In this document: piece by piece, positions 53,816 to 63,932 of the stretch
Layout: each line of letters starts with the position of its first letter
Numbering within the stretch: position 1 is the first letter of the stretch
Assembly: GCA_017506865.1 (NCBI GenBank)
Contig: JAFCMP010000085.1
Span: 62,001 to 126,000, forward strand
DNA from: Tribonema minus
Taxonomy: Eukaryota > Sar > Xanthophyceae > Tribonematales > Tribonemataceae
DNA length: 64,000 nucleotides
Reading direction: 5' to 3'
Program-made: the position numbers and the translations under genes
The notes under the pieces: model-generated
Databases searched by the model: none
Seen by the model: the letters and a program-made list of their open reading frames with translations, nothing else
Told to the model about the DNA's origin: nothing

Positions 53816-54475
53816 GTGCAGCAGTCTGATGCTCAGCAACCTGGTCTGCGCGCTGTCACTACTGACGCAATTAAAGCCATGCCCAGATGGCAAGCACGTC
53901 ACAAACCGCCTAAGGCCTTACAGAGAGCACATGTGATTGGCAAACCCAAGAAAAACGGCTTTGTACGCATGCCAATGCGCACACAGGTCGGTGATGGCAT
54001 ACAGGAGCTGGTGCTTGACGCGCTGGTGGACAACGGCGCCGAGGCCGAGTTCATCAACACCGAGCGCGCACAACAGCTGCCACGTGGTTCAATTTGCCCG
54101 CTCTCTGATGGCGACTTTACCAGTGTTGAACTAGCTGACGCCAAGAAATCAGTGCCGATTACTGGTGTTGTGCACGCCCAGGTGCGCTTCAAGGACACCA
54201 TTTTCACACATGCATTCTATGTGGTGGACTTGCCCTATCAGGCCATCCTAGAGTCTAGCTTCTTTGGCAAGTTTGGCTCATCCATCACATATGAGCACGG
54301 GATGCGCTTTCATCCCGCTCTGCTGGACCTGTTGTGCATATATGCGCGAGCACACGAGGTTGGGGACTCTAGACCCCCCCGCGGCAAACTCGATCAAAGT
54401 GGGCACTGCCAGAGTGCAAACATCCCAGAAACCCACTTTGCAAGCGCATACATACCTTCTGCGCACAACGCATGA
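53816..54475 (+). CDS. Retropepsin-like aspartic protease of the retrotransposon
   Basis: A 219-codon open frame. LDALVDNGAEAEFIN at about residues 65-79 is the active-site loop (D-S/T-G-A in active enzymes; here DNGA, with Asn for Ser/Thr). YQAILESSFF is the second conserved element (hydrophobic-ILG-like). Such proteases cut the Gag-Pol polyprotein. The DNGA change is unusual and may reduce activity. Shortly downstream, a 23-bp tandem duplication (ACCATGCCAGTGTTCATACC, 54690-54735) breaks the linker to RT. Confidence 0.75.
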   Translation: MQQSDAQQPGLRAVTTDAIKAMPRWQARHKPPKALQRAHVIGKPKKNGFVRMPMRTQVGDGIQELVLDALVDNGAEAEFINTERAQQLPRGSICPLSDGDFTSVELADAKKSVPITGVVHAQVRFKDTIFTHAFYVVDLPYQAILESSFFGKFGSSITYEHGMRFHPALLDLLCIYARAHEVGDSRPPRGKLDQSGHCQSANIPETHFASAYIPSAHNA

Positions 54476-54955
54476 TCAACTAATCAATGCTGACACCGCT
54501 AGAACCATTGAAGTTGTGTCACACCCGCCAGTACAGTGCTCTGGACCTGTTGAAGTGCTGCTCACTGCTGACGCGCCACAGGCGTCTGTGACAGTGAACA
54601 GGCTGGCCACTCAAGGCACTGTGCTCATGGACACGGTGGACTTCGCGTCGCCACACGAGCCGCTTGGGCTGCTAGCCGAGAACACCTCTACCATGCCAGT
54701 GTTCATACCGCTACCATGCCAGTGTTCATACCAGAAGCCGCGATTGTAGGTGTCATTGAGACGCCCGACATGATCTGCGACATGGACGTTGGCAGGGAGG
54801 AACTTACTGCAAACCTGACTAGAATAGCGTTGAAGCATCTTGGCCAAGACGCGCCTGCCATGAATCTGGACCTGCACGACAGCCAGACTCCTCTTGCGCG
54901 CCAGAGCGCAATACATCTGAACCGGACCCTGTCACACGAGCTGATGCGGAACTAG

Positions 54956-56549
54956 ATGCGTTCAGACGCAAGGTGGCAGAGGAGCAGAATGCCACCTTGG
55001 CCACATGCACAGATGAGGAGTTACATGAAGTGCTATGCAAGGACGGCAAGGTGCTTGACGTTCTCAAGCAACGCGATCAACACGGCGTCACCTACTACGA
55101 GCGCGCTATGGAGGTGCTCCGCCGCCGGTTCAACAGGCGCCTTCGCGCAAGACCCCAAGAACCCCAAGGTGACGGACCGCTTTGACGTTGACATCGATAC
55201 CGGCGATGCAGCGCTAATTGCCGACAAAGCACGCAGGTGGGCTGCGCGAGAGGTTAAAATCATCTTTGAGGCCGTTGAAAATGAACGTAAACGCGGTCAG
55301 ATGAGGCCTGCCAGCGGCCCCTGGGCCAGTAATCCTGTATTGGTAACACAGAAAGACAAAGTTCGCTTCTGTGTGGACTACAGACCCTTGAATAAAGTCA
55401 CCCGCCGCGACGAATACGGGCTGGGCAATATGGACGACTTGGTCCAAAAATGCTCTGGTGCTCGCGTCTTCTCCGCGCTTGACTTTGCATCCGGTTATAG
55501 GCAAATTCCCATGACCAAAGAATCCGCTTGCAAAACGGCATGGCTCACTCTGGGAGTACAAGGTCGCGCCGTTTGGACTAGTGTGCCTACCCAGCATATT
55601 CACTAGATGCATGCATGAGCTGCTAGGCTCAGCCAGACAAACGCATGCGTGTGTGTACGTAGACGATGTGCTCGTGCACAGCAAGACGCTTGAAGATCAT
55701 ATTGCTCACTTGCACGACGTGCTTCGACGCGTGGAAGAGTACGGCGAGTGTGTCTAGGCACAAGTGTCAGCTCTTTGCCGAGGAAGTCACGTACTTGGGC
55801 CACAACATGGGCAGGTATGGCATCAAGCCCTGTGAGGACAATGTTAAGGCAATGGTCGACATGATGCCTCCCGTTGGCAAGGACGGGAAGGTAGACAAGC
55901 GCCTTATGCAGGTCCTGCTAGGCTGCTTTAATTACTATAGGCGCTACATACATCGTTTTGCGCATATTGCAGCTCCGCTAGTCGAGTGTACGCGTGATGG
56001 CGCGGACATGTTGTGGAACAAGCGCCGCCAGGAAGCGCTTGCGAAGCTTAAGCGCGCCATGTCAAACGCTCCCGTGATCATGCGTCCAGACTTTGACCTG
56101 GTTTTTGTAGTGCATACAGATGCAAGCAAGCTAGCCATGGCAGGTGTGCTCTCTCAGTTTGTACCACTTGACAAGCTGCGTGAGAGGCACAAGGTTTCCC
56201 TTGGGCAAGGACACTGCGTGCCAAGACGGTCGATGGTAAACCTGCCAGAGAGGTGGTTGTAGCATTTTTCAGCAAGATTAATTCCGTGCAGGACGCAAAA
56301 CTTGGTGCTACTGCGCTGGAATGTCTGGCTGTAGTGCTGGCTCTGAACAACCTCCGTAATTACATCTGGGGCAGGCCTGTAACCGTCGTAACCAATGCCT
56401 CTGCGATACGCTGGCTGTCAACTTTGAACAATCATAACAGCAAACTGCTGCACTGGGCCATGCGTCTTCAGGAGTACGACATCATGGTCGTACACGCCCT
56501 GGAAAAGGCAATGGCAATGCAGATTGCCCCTCGCGTATGCCCCAAATGA
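54956..56549 (+). pseudogene. Reverse transcriptase and RNase H, frameshifted
   Basis: RT fingers and palm are in 54956-55606: DIDTGDA, PWASNPVLV, RFCVDYRPLN, RVFSALDFASGYRQIP. The frame breaks just before the FGL region near 55570. The catalytic YVDD (VYVDDVLVHSKT) is in another frame at 55650-55690. The frame changes again near 55735 before the thumb and connection (LFAEEVTYLGHNM, LLGCFNYYRRYIHRFAHIA). RNase H follows as FVVHTDASKLAMAGVLSQ and, after another shift near 56250, VVAFFSKIN and ALECLAVVLAL. The usual TDH of the last block reads TNA. At least three breaks mean the copy is inactive. Confidence 0.9.
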
Positions 56550-57238
56550 CAGAAATACTGGGGGCCCGAAGCTATGAACCTGCTGATGAGCAGTGGCCAG
56601 ACTGCACTGATGCTGGAGCTGCGCCTCGCAGCGGCGTACAATTCGAAGATGAACAAGTTGAAGAATCACCTGCATGTGTAGGCCGCATAGGCGCCTATGC
56701 TGCATATCCAGGTGGCACGAACTTCAAAGTCACCAAGCTCGCTCTAATCTCGACAAACCTGACCAGTCACATGAGTACACTGGACCCCGGGAAGTCCATG
56801 AACTCATGTACAACTCTGCGCTTGAAAGTGCGTGCGGAGACACCGCACTTTTCAAAGAAGAGGGAGGTGAAGAGCTGACAGAGCCAGAGCCCACGCCCCT
56901 CGCTTCTGTGCTTTGCAACCTGAAACCAGGCACGTACTCGCCAGATGTGTGGGACAGTTGTACTCGCGCCGCTCCAGAGTGCAGCTGCTCCTGCTGAGTG
57001 CCGATCCCGAACCAGAACTTGAAGATGCTGAGATGGATACTTCAGACGACGCTGTGTCTACCCAGACTGAAGAAACCAACCCACGCCCGGAATCCTCACT
57101 TGCTATGCTAGAGCGCAAAAACTTTGTGCGTTGGCAGGAACGTGACCACTTCTGCTCGTCTTTGAAACGCTACCTAGAAACACACGACCAGACCCTTGAC
57201 CGAATATTGCCAGATTCGCGAGTCAAAATCAGAAGTTT

Positions 57239-58430
57239 TTGACAGTTGAACCTGACGGCCTGCTTGTGCATTTCATGGCTAGTCGGTCCAAGAAGGGCTC
57301 CCTAATTACCCAGTTGGTAGTCCCCGACGCTTTGAAGCCACTTGTACTTTGCCTTTGCCACGACGATGGCAGGGCACAGCACCCCTCAACTGCGACTACG
57401 CACGCCAAGGTGCTAGAGCGCATGTACTGGAGAGGTTTGGGTGCAGACGTCCGAGACTATGTACGCTCGTGCGTACCTTGCCAGCAAACCAAACCACAAG
57501 CTACTGCCAGGTATAAACAAGCCTTGATGCCACCCCTGCGCATGTGGCAACGCCTTCATATTGACTACACAGAACCCGGCGTCCTTTCCCTAGAAGGGCA
57601 CCGATACTTGCTTGACATTGCAGAAGCTCGAGCTGGATACTGCTGGATCTTTCCTGTAAAGACGCGAACGGCAGCTGAGACCGCTCCTCTGCTAGCGAAA
57701 GTGCTTCTTGAGTGCGGCGCGCTAGTAGAAGAGCTAGTGTCCGACCAGGCGGCTGAATTCAAAAGGTCGCTCATTACCAGCCTATGTCGTTTCTTTGCAG
57801 CTTGCAAGATTGAGACCACTGGCAGCGCATACCATCCTCAATCTAACGGCGTTGTTGAGTATCTGAATGGGCGCATGAAGAAGGCGCTCGCTAGACTGTG
57901 TTCTCACTACCAGGCACGCTGGCACGAAAACCTTGACGCTGCGCAATTCGCGCTCGGGAACAAGCCGAGGGAAGAGACGGGCCTGACCCCATTCTTCTGT
58001 GTTTTTGGCCGCGAGGCGAATGGCGGAAGAAGCTATTGGCGAGGCGTTGCAGCGCCGCGCTGAACGCATCCAGACTCGCAATGACCAGATTTCACGCACT
58101 CTGCACCTTGAAGTCGGCGACTACGTGTGGATCAAGAAGCCACCGTCGCGCGGCAGTGCAAGTGCCATTGAAGAACATTACACTGGTCCCTGGAAGCTAG
58201 TTGCTCACAATGGTGATTCTGGGCTCTCTTTTCCGTGCCAACTTACGGGCACACGCATACGCGAGACAGACATGTGGAGAACATAAAACCCTATTACCCT
58301 AGACCTAGACCCAGACCTACCAGTAGACCTAGACCCAGACCTAGAACTAGACCCACTAGACCTAGACCTAGACCTAGACTAGACCTAAGCAGACCTAAGA
58401 CCTAGACTTAGACCTAGACCTACAGGACTT
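57239..58430 (+). pseudogene. Integrase with HHCC zinc finger, DDE core and Arg-Pro tail
   Basis: 57239-58063 has the HHCC finger (CHDDGRAQHPS...THAKV, then YWRGLGADVRDYVRSCVPCQ). The catalytic triad is in LHIDYTEPG, ELVSDQAAEF and HPQSNGVVEYLNGRM. A shift near 58020 moves the C-terminal domain to the 57999-58286 frame: LEVGDYVWIKKP and HYTGPWKLV, the GPY/F-type module. A further shift leads into ENIKPYYP, the usual end of Ty3 integrases, and then an Arg-Pro tail encoded by the CCTAGACC minisatellite. Confidence 0.88.
58295..58425 (+). repeat. CCTAGA-type minisatellite within the integrase tail
   Basis: About twenty degenerate units of CCTAGA(C) with CCCAGACCTA variants. Read in the integrase frame they encode alternating Arg-Pro. 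Confidence 0.88.
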
Positions 58431-58439
58431 GAAGTTGAG

Positions 58440-58601
58440 GGAATTAACGCCCTCCTAGACCCCGCACAGCTACAAGAACTGGACCCTGACCAGAAGCTGT
58501 GCCAGTTGCTAGACAGTAAGGCAGAAGAGGACGGCAGCTGGTCATACCAGTGGCTAGCACGCGATGGTGCTACCTCGGAGTGGGTGCGCGAGAAAGAGTA
58601 G
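58440..58601 (+). pseudogene. Chromodomain-like segment of the retrotransposon
   Basis: After the Arg-Pro tail one frame reads LDPAQLQELDPDQKLCQLLD, then DGSWSYQWLARDGATSEWV and REKE before a stop at 58600. The Leu-Leu-Asp, aromatic-x-Trp and Glu-Trp spacing resembles a chromodomain, which in chromoviruses follows the integrase and targets insertion to marked chromatin. The similarity is short, and a search is needed to confirm it. Confidence 0.45.
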
Positions 58602-58607
58602 GTAGAA

Positions 58608-58898
58608 TTGCTGTTGATACCACCTTGGGTACTGGACACTTTTCACGCTCTGTACGAGTTCAAGCACCAAGGCAACATTCCCTCGTACGCTGAGCGCCAT
58701 AGCCCTCACGGGGATCGCACGCTGTCCAAGGTTGCTGCGTTACAACAATACCCCTGTGGCACTCAAGTAGTACGGCAAGTTACAGACACGCCGGGCACGA
58801 CTGACTACTTGTGGGGTCAAGTACGTGACTTTGCACGAGCTCGTTGGCGTGTGTACTTTTTATTAATTCTCGCTCAGGGCGCGAAAAAGCCCAGATGA
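58608..58898 (+). CDS. Unknown retrotransposon ORF, 96 codons
   Basis: It directly follows the chromodomain-like segment and includes WVLDTFHALYEFKHQGNIPS and GTQVVRQVTDTPGTTDYLWG. No family is recognised. It could be the end of the same polyprotein, since only one stop separates the two. Confidence 0.35.
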   Translation: MLLIPPWVLDTFHALYEFKHQGNIPSYAERHSPHGDRTLSKVAALQQYPCGTQVVRQVTDTPGTTDYLWGQVRDFARARWRVYFLLILAQGAKKPR

Positions 58899-58964
58899 TT
58901 GGCATCTAGCTGTAAGGAATCTACATGTCGTATGACAGTCTGAAAGTGTCGCAACGACAACCAC

Positions 58965-59573
58965 TCAAACGCCGCCGCCGCCAAATGGCATCTCGGGGTC
59001 CTCCCCTACGTCCTCCTCCATGTGCCCCCCCCCCCTGGATTCTGCCATGTGTGTCATGACACGGCCAGAGTACGCCATGTGGAGCGCTGCCGACAGTGCC
59101 GAGCGTAAGCGCGCCAGGGCGATGCCCTTGAGAGCTTTAGGGCGCGCTCCTCCGGGCACTGACATCCTGCTGGCATACTCCGTCGCCACAGCCTCCAGCA
59201 GCTTCCGCCCCTGCTCCCCGATGCTGCCAAATGACCGTATTGCCAAAGTGGCAAGTTTGTAGCAATTCTGATCATAATGACCAGAATAGTGGGTAGTCTT
59301 GGCGGCCTCTTGGTCGCGGCAGCATCGCTCGGGGTCTGCTGCAGTCTTCGCCGCCCGCGACGCCACCTGTGCGTGTGTACTACACGGACGGGACGTGGGA
59401 AGACTTGACTTCATCGCAAGTGCGCGCTGGCAAGCTCTTGGCTGAGGGTACGCGTGACAGACTACGCAGACTCGCACGCCAGCGTGCACCCATGGCCAGC
59501 CGGAACCTGCCTTTGACATGAGCCCAAACTCTGACCTACCTGCAAACGTACGAGTGACTGTCAGTCCATGCAT
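58965..59573 (-). pseudogene. Antisense ORF, possible C-terminal fragment of another retroelement
   Basis: A 202-codon frame opposite to the element. Its last part (LAIRSFGSIGEQGRKLLEAV, ALARLRSALSAALHMAYSGR) has the composition and spacing of the C-terminal tails of non-LTR or tyrosine-recombinase retroelement polyproteins common in algae. It may be a nested fragment or an antisense gene of the element itself. No RT core is present. Confidence 0.35.
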
Positions 59574-59919
59574 GCCAAGTGATTTTGGACCACTCTACGT
59601 TGGTCAAGTGCTCCGCTACCGGTCTCCCTCTGGATGGAGCCGCGGCATTCTGCTCAGGTTTGTTTCCGCCAAGCGCGACCGCGGGGAGTTCACATTTGAT
59701 GTGGAGTTTCCCAATACGCGAGGAAAGCAGCCCATAGAAAAGCGCCTGAAACGTAGAGCAGAATATTATCATGATGATGCTCATGCTGAGCCGTCATCCT
59801 GGAACTTGTTTTTAGCACGTGAGCTTGCTGAGGAACCGCCAACTGAAGCGGAGGCCACCAGACCCAGCAAACGCTCACGCACGAGTAGCGATGTCACGTT
59901 GAGCTCGCACGCGCAGTGA
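59518..59919 (+). CDS. Accessory ORF of the retrotransposon, Tudor/chromo-like beta fold possible
   Basis: An intact 133-codon frame. LYVGQVLRYRSPSGWSRGIL followed by EFTFDVEFPN resembles the beta-barrel pattern of Tudor-like domains (W-x-R-G-x-L...F-x-V-x-F). It ends in a basic/Ser-rich tail (RPSKRSRTSSDVTLSS) that looks like a nuclear signal. Just upstream (59360-59500) another frame reads VRVYYTDGTWEDLTSSQV, which may belong to the same protein. Its location between the integrase tail and the 3' LTR suits an element-encoded accessory protein. Confidence 0.45.
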   Translation: MSPNSDLPANVRVTVSPCMPSDFGPLYVGQVLRYRSPSGWSRGILLRFVSAKRDRGEFTFDVEFPNTRGKQPIEKRLKRRAEYYHDDAHAEPSSWNLFLARELAEEPPTEAEATRPSKRSRTSSDVTLSSHAQ

Positions 59920-60191
59920 CGAAGGAGTGACAGAGCACTGACACGTATGTCTGAAAACCATGTTGAGCTTGCGCACCCGGCGCAGGGGAATGGTGAATGA
60001 CACGCGTCCTAGACCCCGGCTATGCCCAGAAGCCATGCTGAATTCGCGCCCCTGACGCGAAAGAATGGTGAACGGTATACGCGCTAGCCCAGACCAGACC
60101 AGAAACTCAGGCTGTGATGCGACAGAACTAGTTTGTCTTGCTAAAATTAAGTGTAATGCCGGCCAGACGGCCCGCGCAAGGCGGCCCTTTC

Positions 60192-60203
60192 AAAAAAGAG
60201 GGG
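60192..60203 (+). promoter_or_regulatory. Polypurine tract
   Basis: AAAAAAGAGGGG lies immediately before the TG of the 3' LTR. This is the expected plus-strand primer site for reverse transcription. Confidence 0.9.
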
Positions 60204-60577
60204 TGATGCAAGCTCTCTGTTTTCTGTGCTAGTTCAGTACAGAGCACCAGGGGAGTCGTTCTAGAACCGGACCAATCCGTTCTTCAACTTCAAGTCCTGG
60301 CCAGCACTAGAGGACAGGGCTCTTTTTGCTCACACTGGATTCTGGCCCTGGGCAAGAGAGACATCCTGCTGGGAGAGAGCAAGCTTTCTGGCTGAGCCAT
60401 ATCAGTGGCTTCTCATCCATGTCCACAGAGGTGTGTCTCATTTCTCTTGTCTCATTTCTCTTGTCTCTTGCTTTGCTAATGTTTGTCCAGCAAGTTGAGC
60501 TGCTCCTTGATCTTGCCAGCAGCACTACAGCCCATCTGCCTTTGGCAGCATGGAAGCCAGGCCGTTTTGCTGTATCA
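60204..60577 (+). repeat. 3' LTR
   Basis: Starts TGATGCAAGCTCTCTGTTTT and ends GCCGTTTTGCTGTATCA. It matches 49582-49951 with a few substitutions and indels. Confidence 0.92.
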
Positions 60578-61958
60578 CATACATATCCACCAGTGCAGAG
60601 TGAAGACTGCGTGCCAAGGCACGTCGCTGCCGCTGCAAGCGTCGTTGCCGTGGACAAGTTCATTGGACGCGTGAAGGGCGCAACGGCAAGGCACACAAGA
60701 GGCCGAGTCACAGAGCGTGCGGTGCATGCGTGTGCTTTTGACAACCACATGCGACAGTGTGGCACGCCGTGCCGTCGGATACCCCCGCATCCCCTGCCTT
60801 GCCGGCCTGTTGTGATGATTTCAGCACAGGGCTCAGCGCCGGGGCCTGAGCTGACGGGGCCTACCTTAACAGTCCGCAGCTGGGGTTAACCCGAAGCCCT
60901 AGCATCCTAACCCTAATTGTGAGCCTCGCAGTGCCCGCGAAGAGGGGCAGCTGCGCGCTGCGCAAAAAGCACTCTCTGAGACCCTGAGGCGGGTGAGTGA
61001 TTTACGCGAGAACGACCCTGCGTAGCGGAGACAACCACGCCTTCGCGCGCATGACCCTGGCAAAGCCGCGGCATCAGAGCTCAGACATTAATCTGAGCGT
61101 GCCAGCGCCCGCGGCGCCACGCGAAGACAGAAGCTGGCAACGGCGTCGGTCGGCGGCGCGAGAGCGCAGCGCCGCCGCCGCCGCAGGGCGCATGTCTCCG
61201 GCGCTTGTGCGCGGGTGCGTCACTGCGCGGCGGCGCAACTGCAACTTCACGATCCGTAACTTCAACCGTTGCCTGCGCGCATCACCGCTCCGCATCGGCC
61301 TCCGCCTTGGCCGCCGCCCCCGAAACGTCTGCACGACAAGAAACGGGGCAGCGGGCGAATGGCGAAGGCTGAGTGAAGCAAACAGCCACGCGGCAGGACA
61401 GTTAGGGATGCCTTTGGAGCGACAACGCGGGAGCAGCAGTGACGTGCGGCGTGCTCATGGCACGCGCTGCAAATCCAGCTGTTCGTCCCCAGCGTCTCCG
61501 AATGCACTCCCCACGGCTGTACCCCTGAAGCCCTGTACAAGAGGGGGTCGTCCCTCTAGAAGGAGGTCTGGTCACACCTCATGCAGACGCGATTGCCCCC
61601 CTGCACTCCACTGGCACGAACTGACCAAATATACACTGTCAAGTTACCATAAAGGCGTTTCGCACGGAGGATCGTCAGACGTGGCGTGTCATATCGGTGT
61701 TCGTCTTGCGTGCCTGCTCAACTGGCACGACCACCCTAGAGAAAAGGTGCAGTGTTATTACTGGTATGCGCAAAGTCTCGCCTTTTTCGGAAGTAAGAAC
61801 GGCAATGCGCATGTCCGCACCCGTGGCTGGCACCCTTGCCCCACTGAATGGGTGGCGCCATAGCACCCCCATTTTCTCCAGCATCAATCAAGAGGGTATG
61901 ACAACTGTGGAAGTCTCTTTTGTCGTCTCGCTTCCAGGTACGAAATATCAGTTCTTAC
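60578..61958. other. Region between the retrotransposon and the PPR gene
   Basis: A 288-codon plus-strand frame (60997-61863) is Arg-rich and low in information, and I do not support it as a gene. Further 3' exons of the minus-strand PPR gene should lie in this direction, but I could not find another PPR repeat here. The retrotransposon may have landed within or just beyond that gene. Confidence 0.45.
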
Positions 61959-63932
61959 CCTCTTCGGGGGCCAATCCCGCGATGCGCATGTCCTCCAGCA
62001 GCTGCAGCGCTGTCTGCCAGCGGCCGCTCTTCTCGCACGCGTCGATGGCCACGCTGCAGACGCACAGAGAAGGAGCAGCCGCATCATCATATCTATACCA
62101 TGTGTACACCTCTCAAGTACTCAAATTGTGCATGTGCAACAGCAGTACCATGTATGTCGCAATGCAGCTGATTGCAGCGACAGCAAGGCGCCGGCGTTAG
62201 CACAGGACATCGGGCTGTCAGCGGCCATGCTGCGGCACGCAGAGGCGGAGCAGCCGCGTCGTCATGTATTTTGAAGCGCTGCAACAATTGCACCACCAAC
62301 TGCAACAACACTGTACACTTTGCAACACAGCAAACACGGCAACAGCAAAGGCGCCGGTATCAGCACATCTCAACGGGCTGTCAATGGGCACGCTGCGGCT
62401 CACAGAGAAGGGGCAGCCCAACATCACGTACTTCAAAATACACCTCTACACTTCAGGTGTATACATGAAGCAGTGTTGTACATGCAGCAACACATCAAAC
62501 ACAGCAACAGTAAGGCCCGAGCAACAGTAAGAGTTCGCGCTGACGATCAGCCGGCACACATGCACTCAGCTCGCATGCGTCCATTGCCTCGCTGTGGCGC
62601 TCGCCAAAGGGGTGGCATAGGCGACGGCAGCATGTGAAAAGTTGCTACATGCGGCGATCGCGACACATGGAAAGCAACGGTGTGGTGGCGGTACTGATAC
62701 GACCTGTTGAGCTGACATGTGGGTGGGGGCACGGAACACCATATATTAGACTGAACTTGGGGTCGGGTTTCATTCAGCCGGAGAAAGCGCATACGTGCTG
62801 CAGTGTTGCCTGCGGCGTATGCATGTACACAATTTGGAAGCGCGTGTACAAATTATGCTGGAAGCATTCTCTGTATATCGTGTGTACAAATCTGCTGGAT
62901 AGAGTGTTGTTTGGGGTGTACGTATGTATGTACCTGTACGCAGTGTTGTCCGGGGTGATGCCGGTGTCGCGCATCTCGTGCAGCAGCTCCAATGCGCGCT
63001 CGTACTGCCCGCCCTGCAAGTGCGCCGCATGCAGAGAGACATCGCGCGAGAGGCCGCCTTCAGCACCGCGCCACGCACAAGTGTGGTACACCAATCGGCT
63101 GGCGAGATGCACACCCTTGCTGGGTGTGAGATTTCAACTGATGCATCATCAAGTTCACGTTGCCCGCACGCTGACGGCAGGGCCGCTCCTGGTGGCAGCA
63201 TCGAGAGCACCCCGCGCGAGCGGCAATTACAAGGACGGCGAGCAACACGAGCGGGTGCCGTCAGCGCCGCGCAAACAAACATGCGCCATCAGCTGCGGAT
63301 ATGCACGCCGCCGTCACGATACGCTGCAGTGTAGAGCACCATCATCTCCTTGTCGCCCAGTCGCTGGTGGCGGGGCTTCTTCTGCTGGCAGCACTGCGGC
63401 AGCTCGCGCACTCGGGCATGTGCCATTACGCAGCGCGAAGCATGAGCAGCACAAAATGTGGCGCGCGCTCAGCGCTGCGCACGATCCGTAGGGCTGCAGC
63501 GCAGAGCTGGCATGCTGCGCGGCGTTCAACGTGTCCGCCCGCTGACAAAACGATTAAAATGCATAAACTTGGGCTAGCGACGGTCGAGGGTGGATGGAAG
63601 TGGCCACGTTCATTGTGCTGTCCAACGCATCCGCCCGCTTCTGACATATAAACTGAATATTTGTAAGTCGCATGCACTTGGCTAGCAATAGTGAAGAGTG
63701 GCTTGTAGAGATCGTGCTCCTCACGGCTGGCGTCATCCCCCGCTGCTGTCGCCCGTGCGAATGGGTTCTTGGTGTAGAGGTCGGGTGTGAGATTTCGTAG
63801 CCCAGCACTGCCATGCAGACTCAGACTCGGACTCACCTTGCTGCACGCGCTCATGGCCGTCGTGTACGTGTAGAGGTTGGGCGTGAGCCCGTCCTTCCGC
63901 GCCTCCTCCAGCAGCTGCAGCGGCACGCACAC
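61959..63932 (-). CDS. Pentatricopeptide repeat (PPR) protein, three exons, partial at both ends
   Basis: Gene-sense exons: about 63932-63837 (5' boundary unsure), 63013-62934 and 62053-61959, with phases 0, 2 and 1 at the donors. Each holds one repeat: LLEEARKDGLTPNLYTYTTA (then MSACSK), GQYERALELLHEMRDTGITP (then DNTAY) and, across the splice, VAIDACEKSGRWQTALQLLE (then DMRIAGLAP). This is the 35-residue helical-hairpin pattern of P-class PPR proteins, which bind single-stranded RNA in plastids or mitochondria for editing, splicing or stability. In this exon layout each exon carries about one repeat. The gene runs off the right edge, so the targeting peptide is not seen, and its 3' end was not found. 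Confidence 0.8.
62170..62420 (-). repeat. Two acceptor-side echoes of PPR exon 3
   Basis: Plus-orientation CAGCGGCCATGCTGCGGCACGCAGAGGCGGAGCAGCCG (62219) and CAATGGGCACGCTGCGGCTCACAGAGAAGGGGCAGCCC (62382) are eroded copies of 62028-62080 (exon start, acceptor and flank). A related flank (CAACAGxAAGGCxCCGG) recurs too. Confidence 0.82.

Larger units (their letters stand above)
49582..60577 (+). mobile_element. Ty3/gypsy LTR retrotransposon carrying a cytosine methyltransferase domain
   Basis: An 11.0-kb element is bounded by two LTRs of about 370 bp in direct orientation. A 12-nt polypurine tract touches the 3' LTR. CATA flanks both ends and may be a 4-bp target duplication. Internal order: gag-like region, C5 DNA methyltransferase, aspartic protease, RT, RNase H, integrase with zinc finger and DDE residues, Arg-Pro repeat tail, chromodomain-like segment, then extra ORFs. 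RT before integrase identifies the Ty3/gypsy class. Every domain except the protease is split by frameshifts or stops, so this copy is probably inactive. The LTRs differ by a few small indels (GGAGCTGAGCC against GGCTGAGCC; an extra block ACACTGGATTCT in the 3' copy), so it is not brand new. Confidence 0.93.

Noticed and set aside
49582-60577. Element frameshifts as programmed recoding
   Set aside because: There are too many breaks, including in-frame stops and tandem duplications inside linkers. Decay is simpler, although a Gag-Pol shift cannot be excluded for an intact copy.
60997-61863. 288-codon plus-strand frame
   Set aside because: Low-complexity, Arg-rich, with no domain and no splice context.
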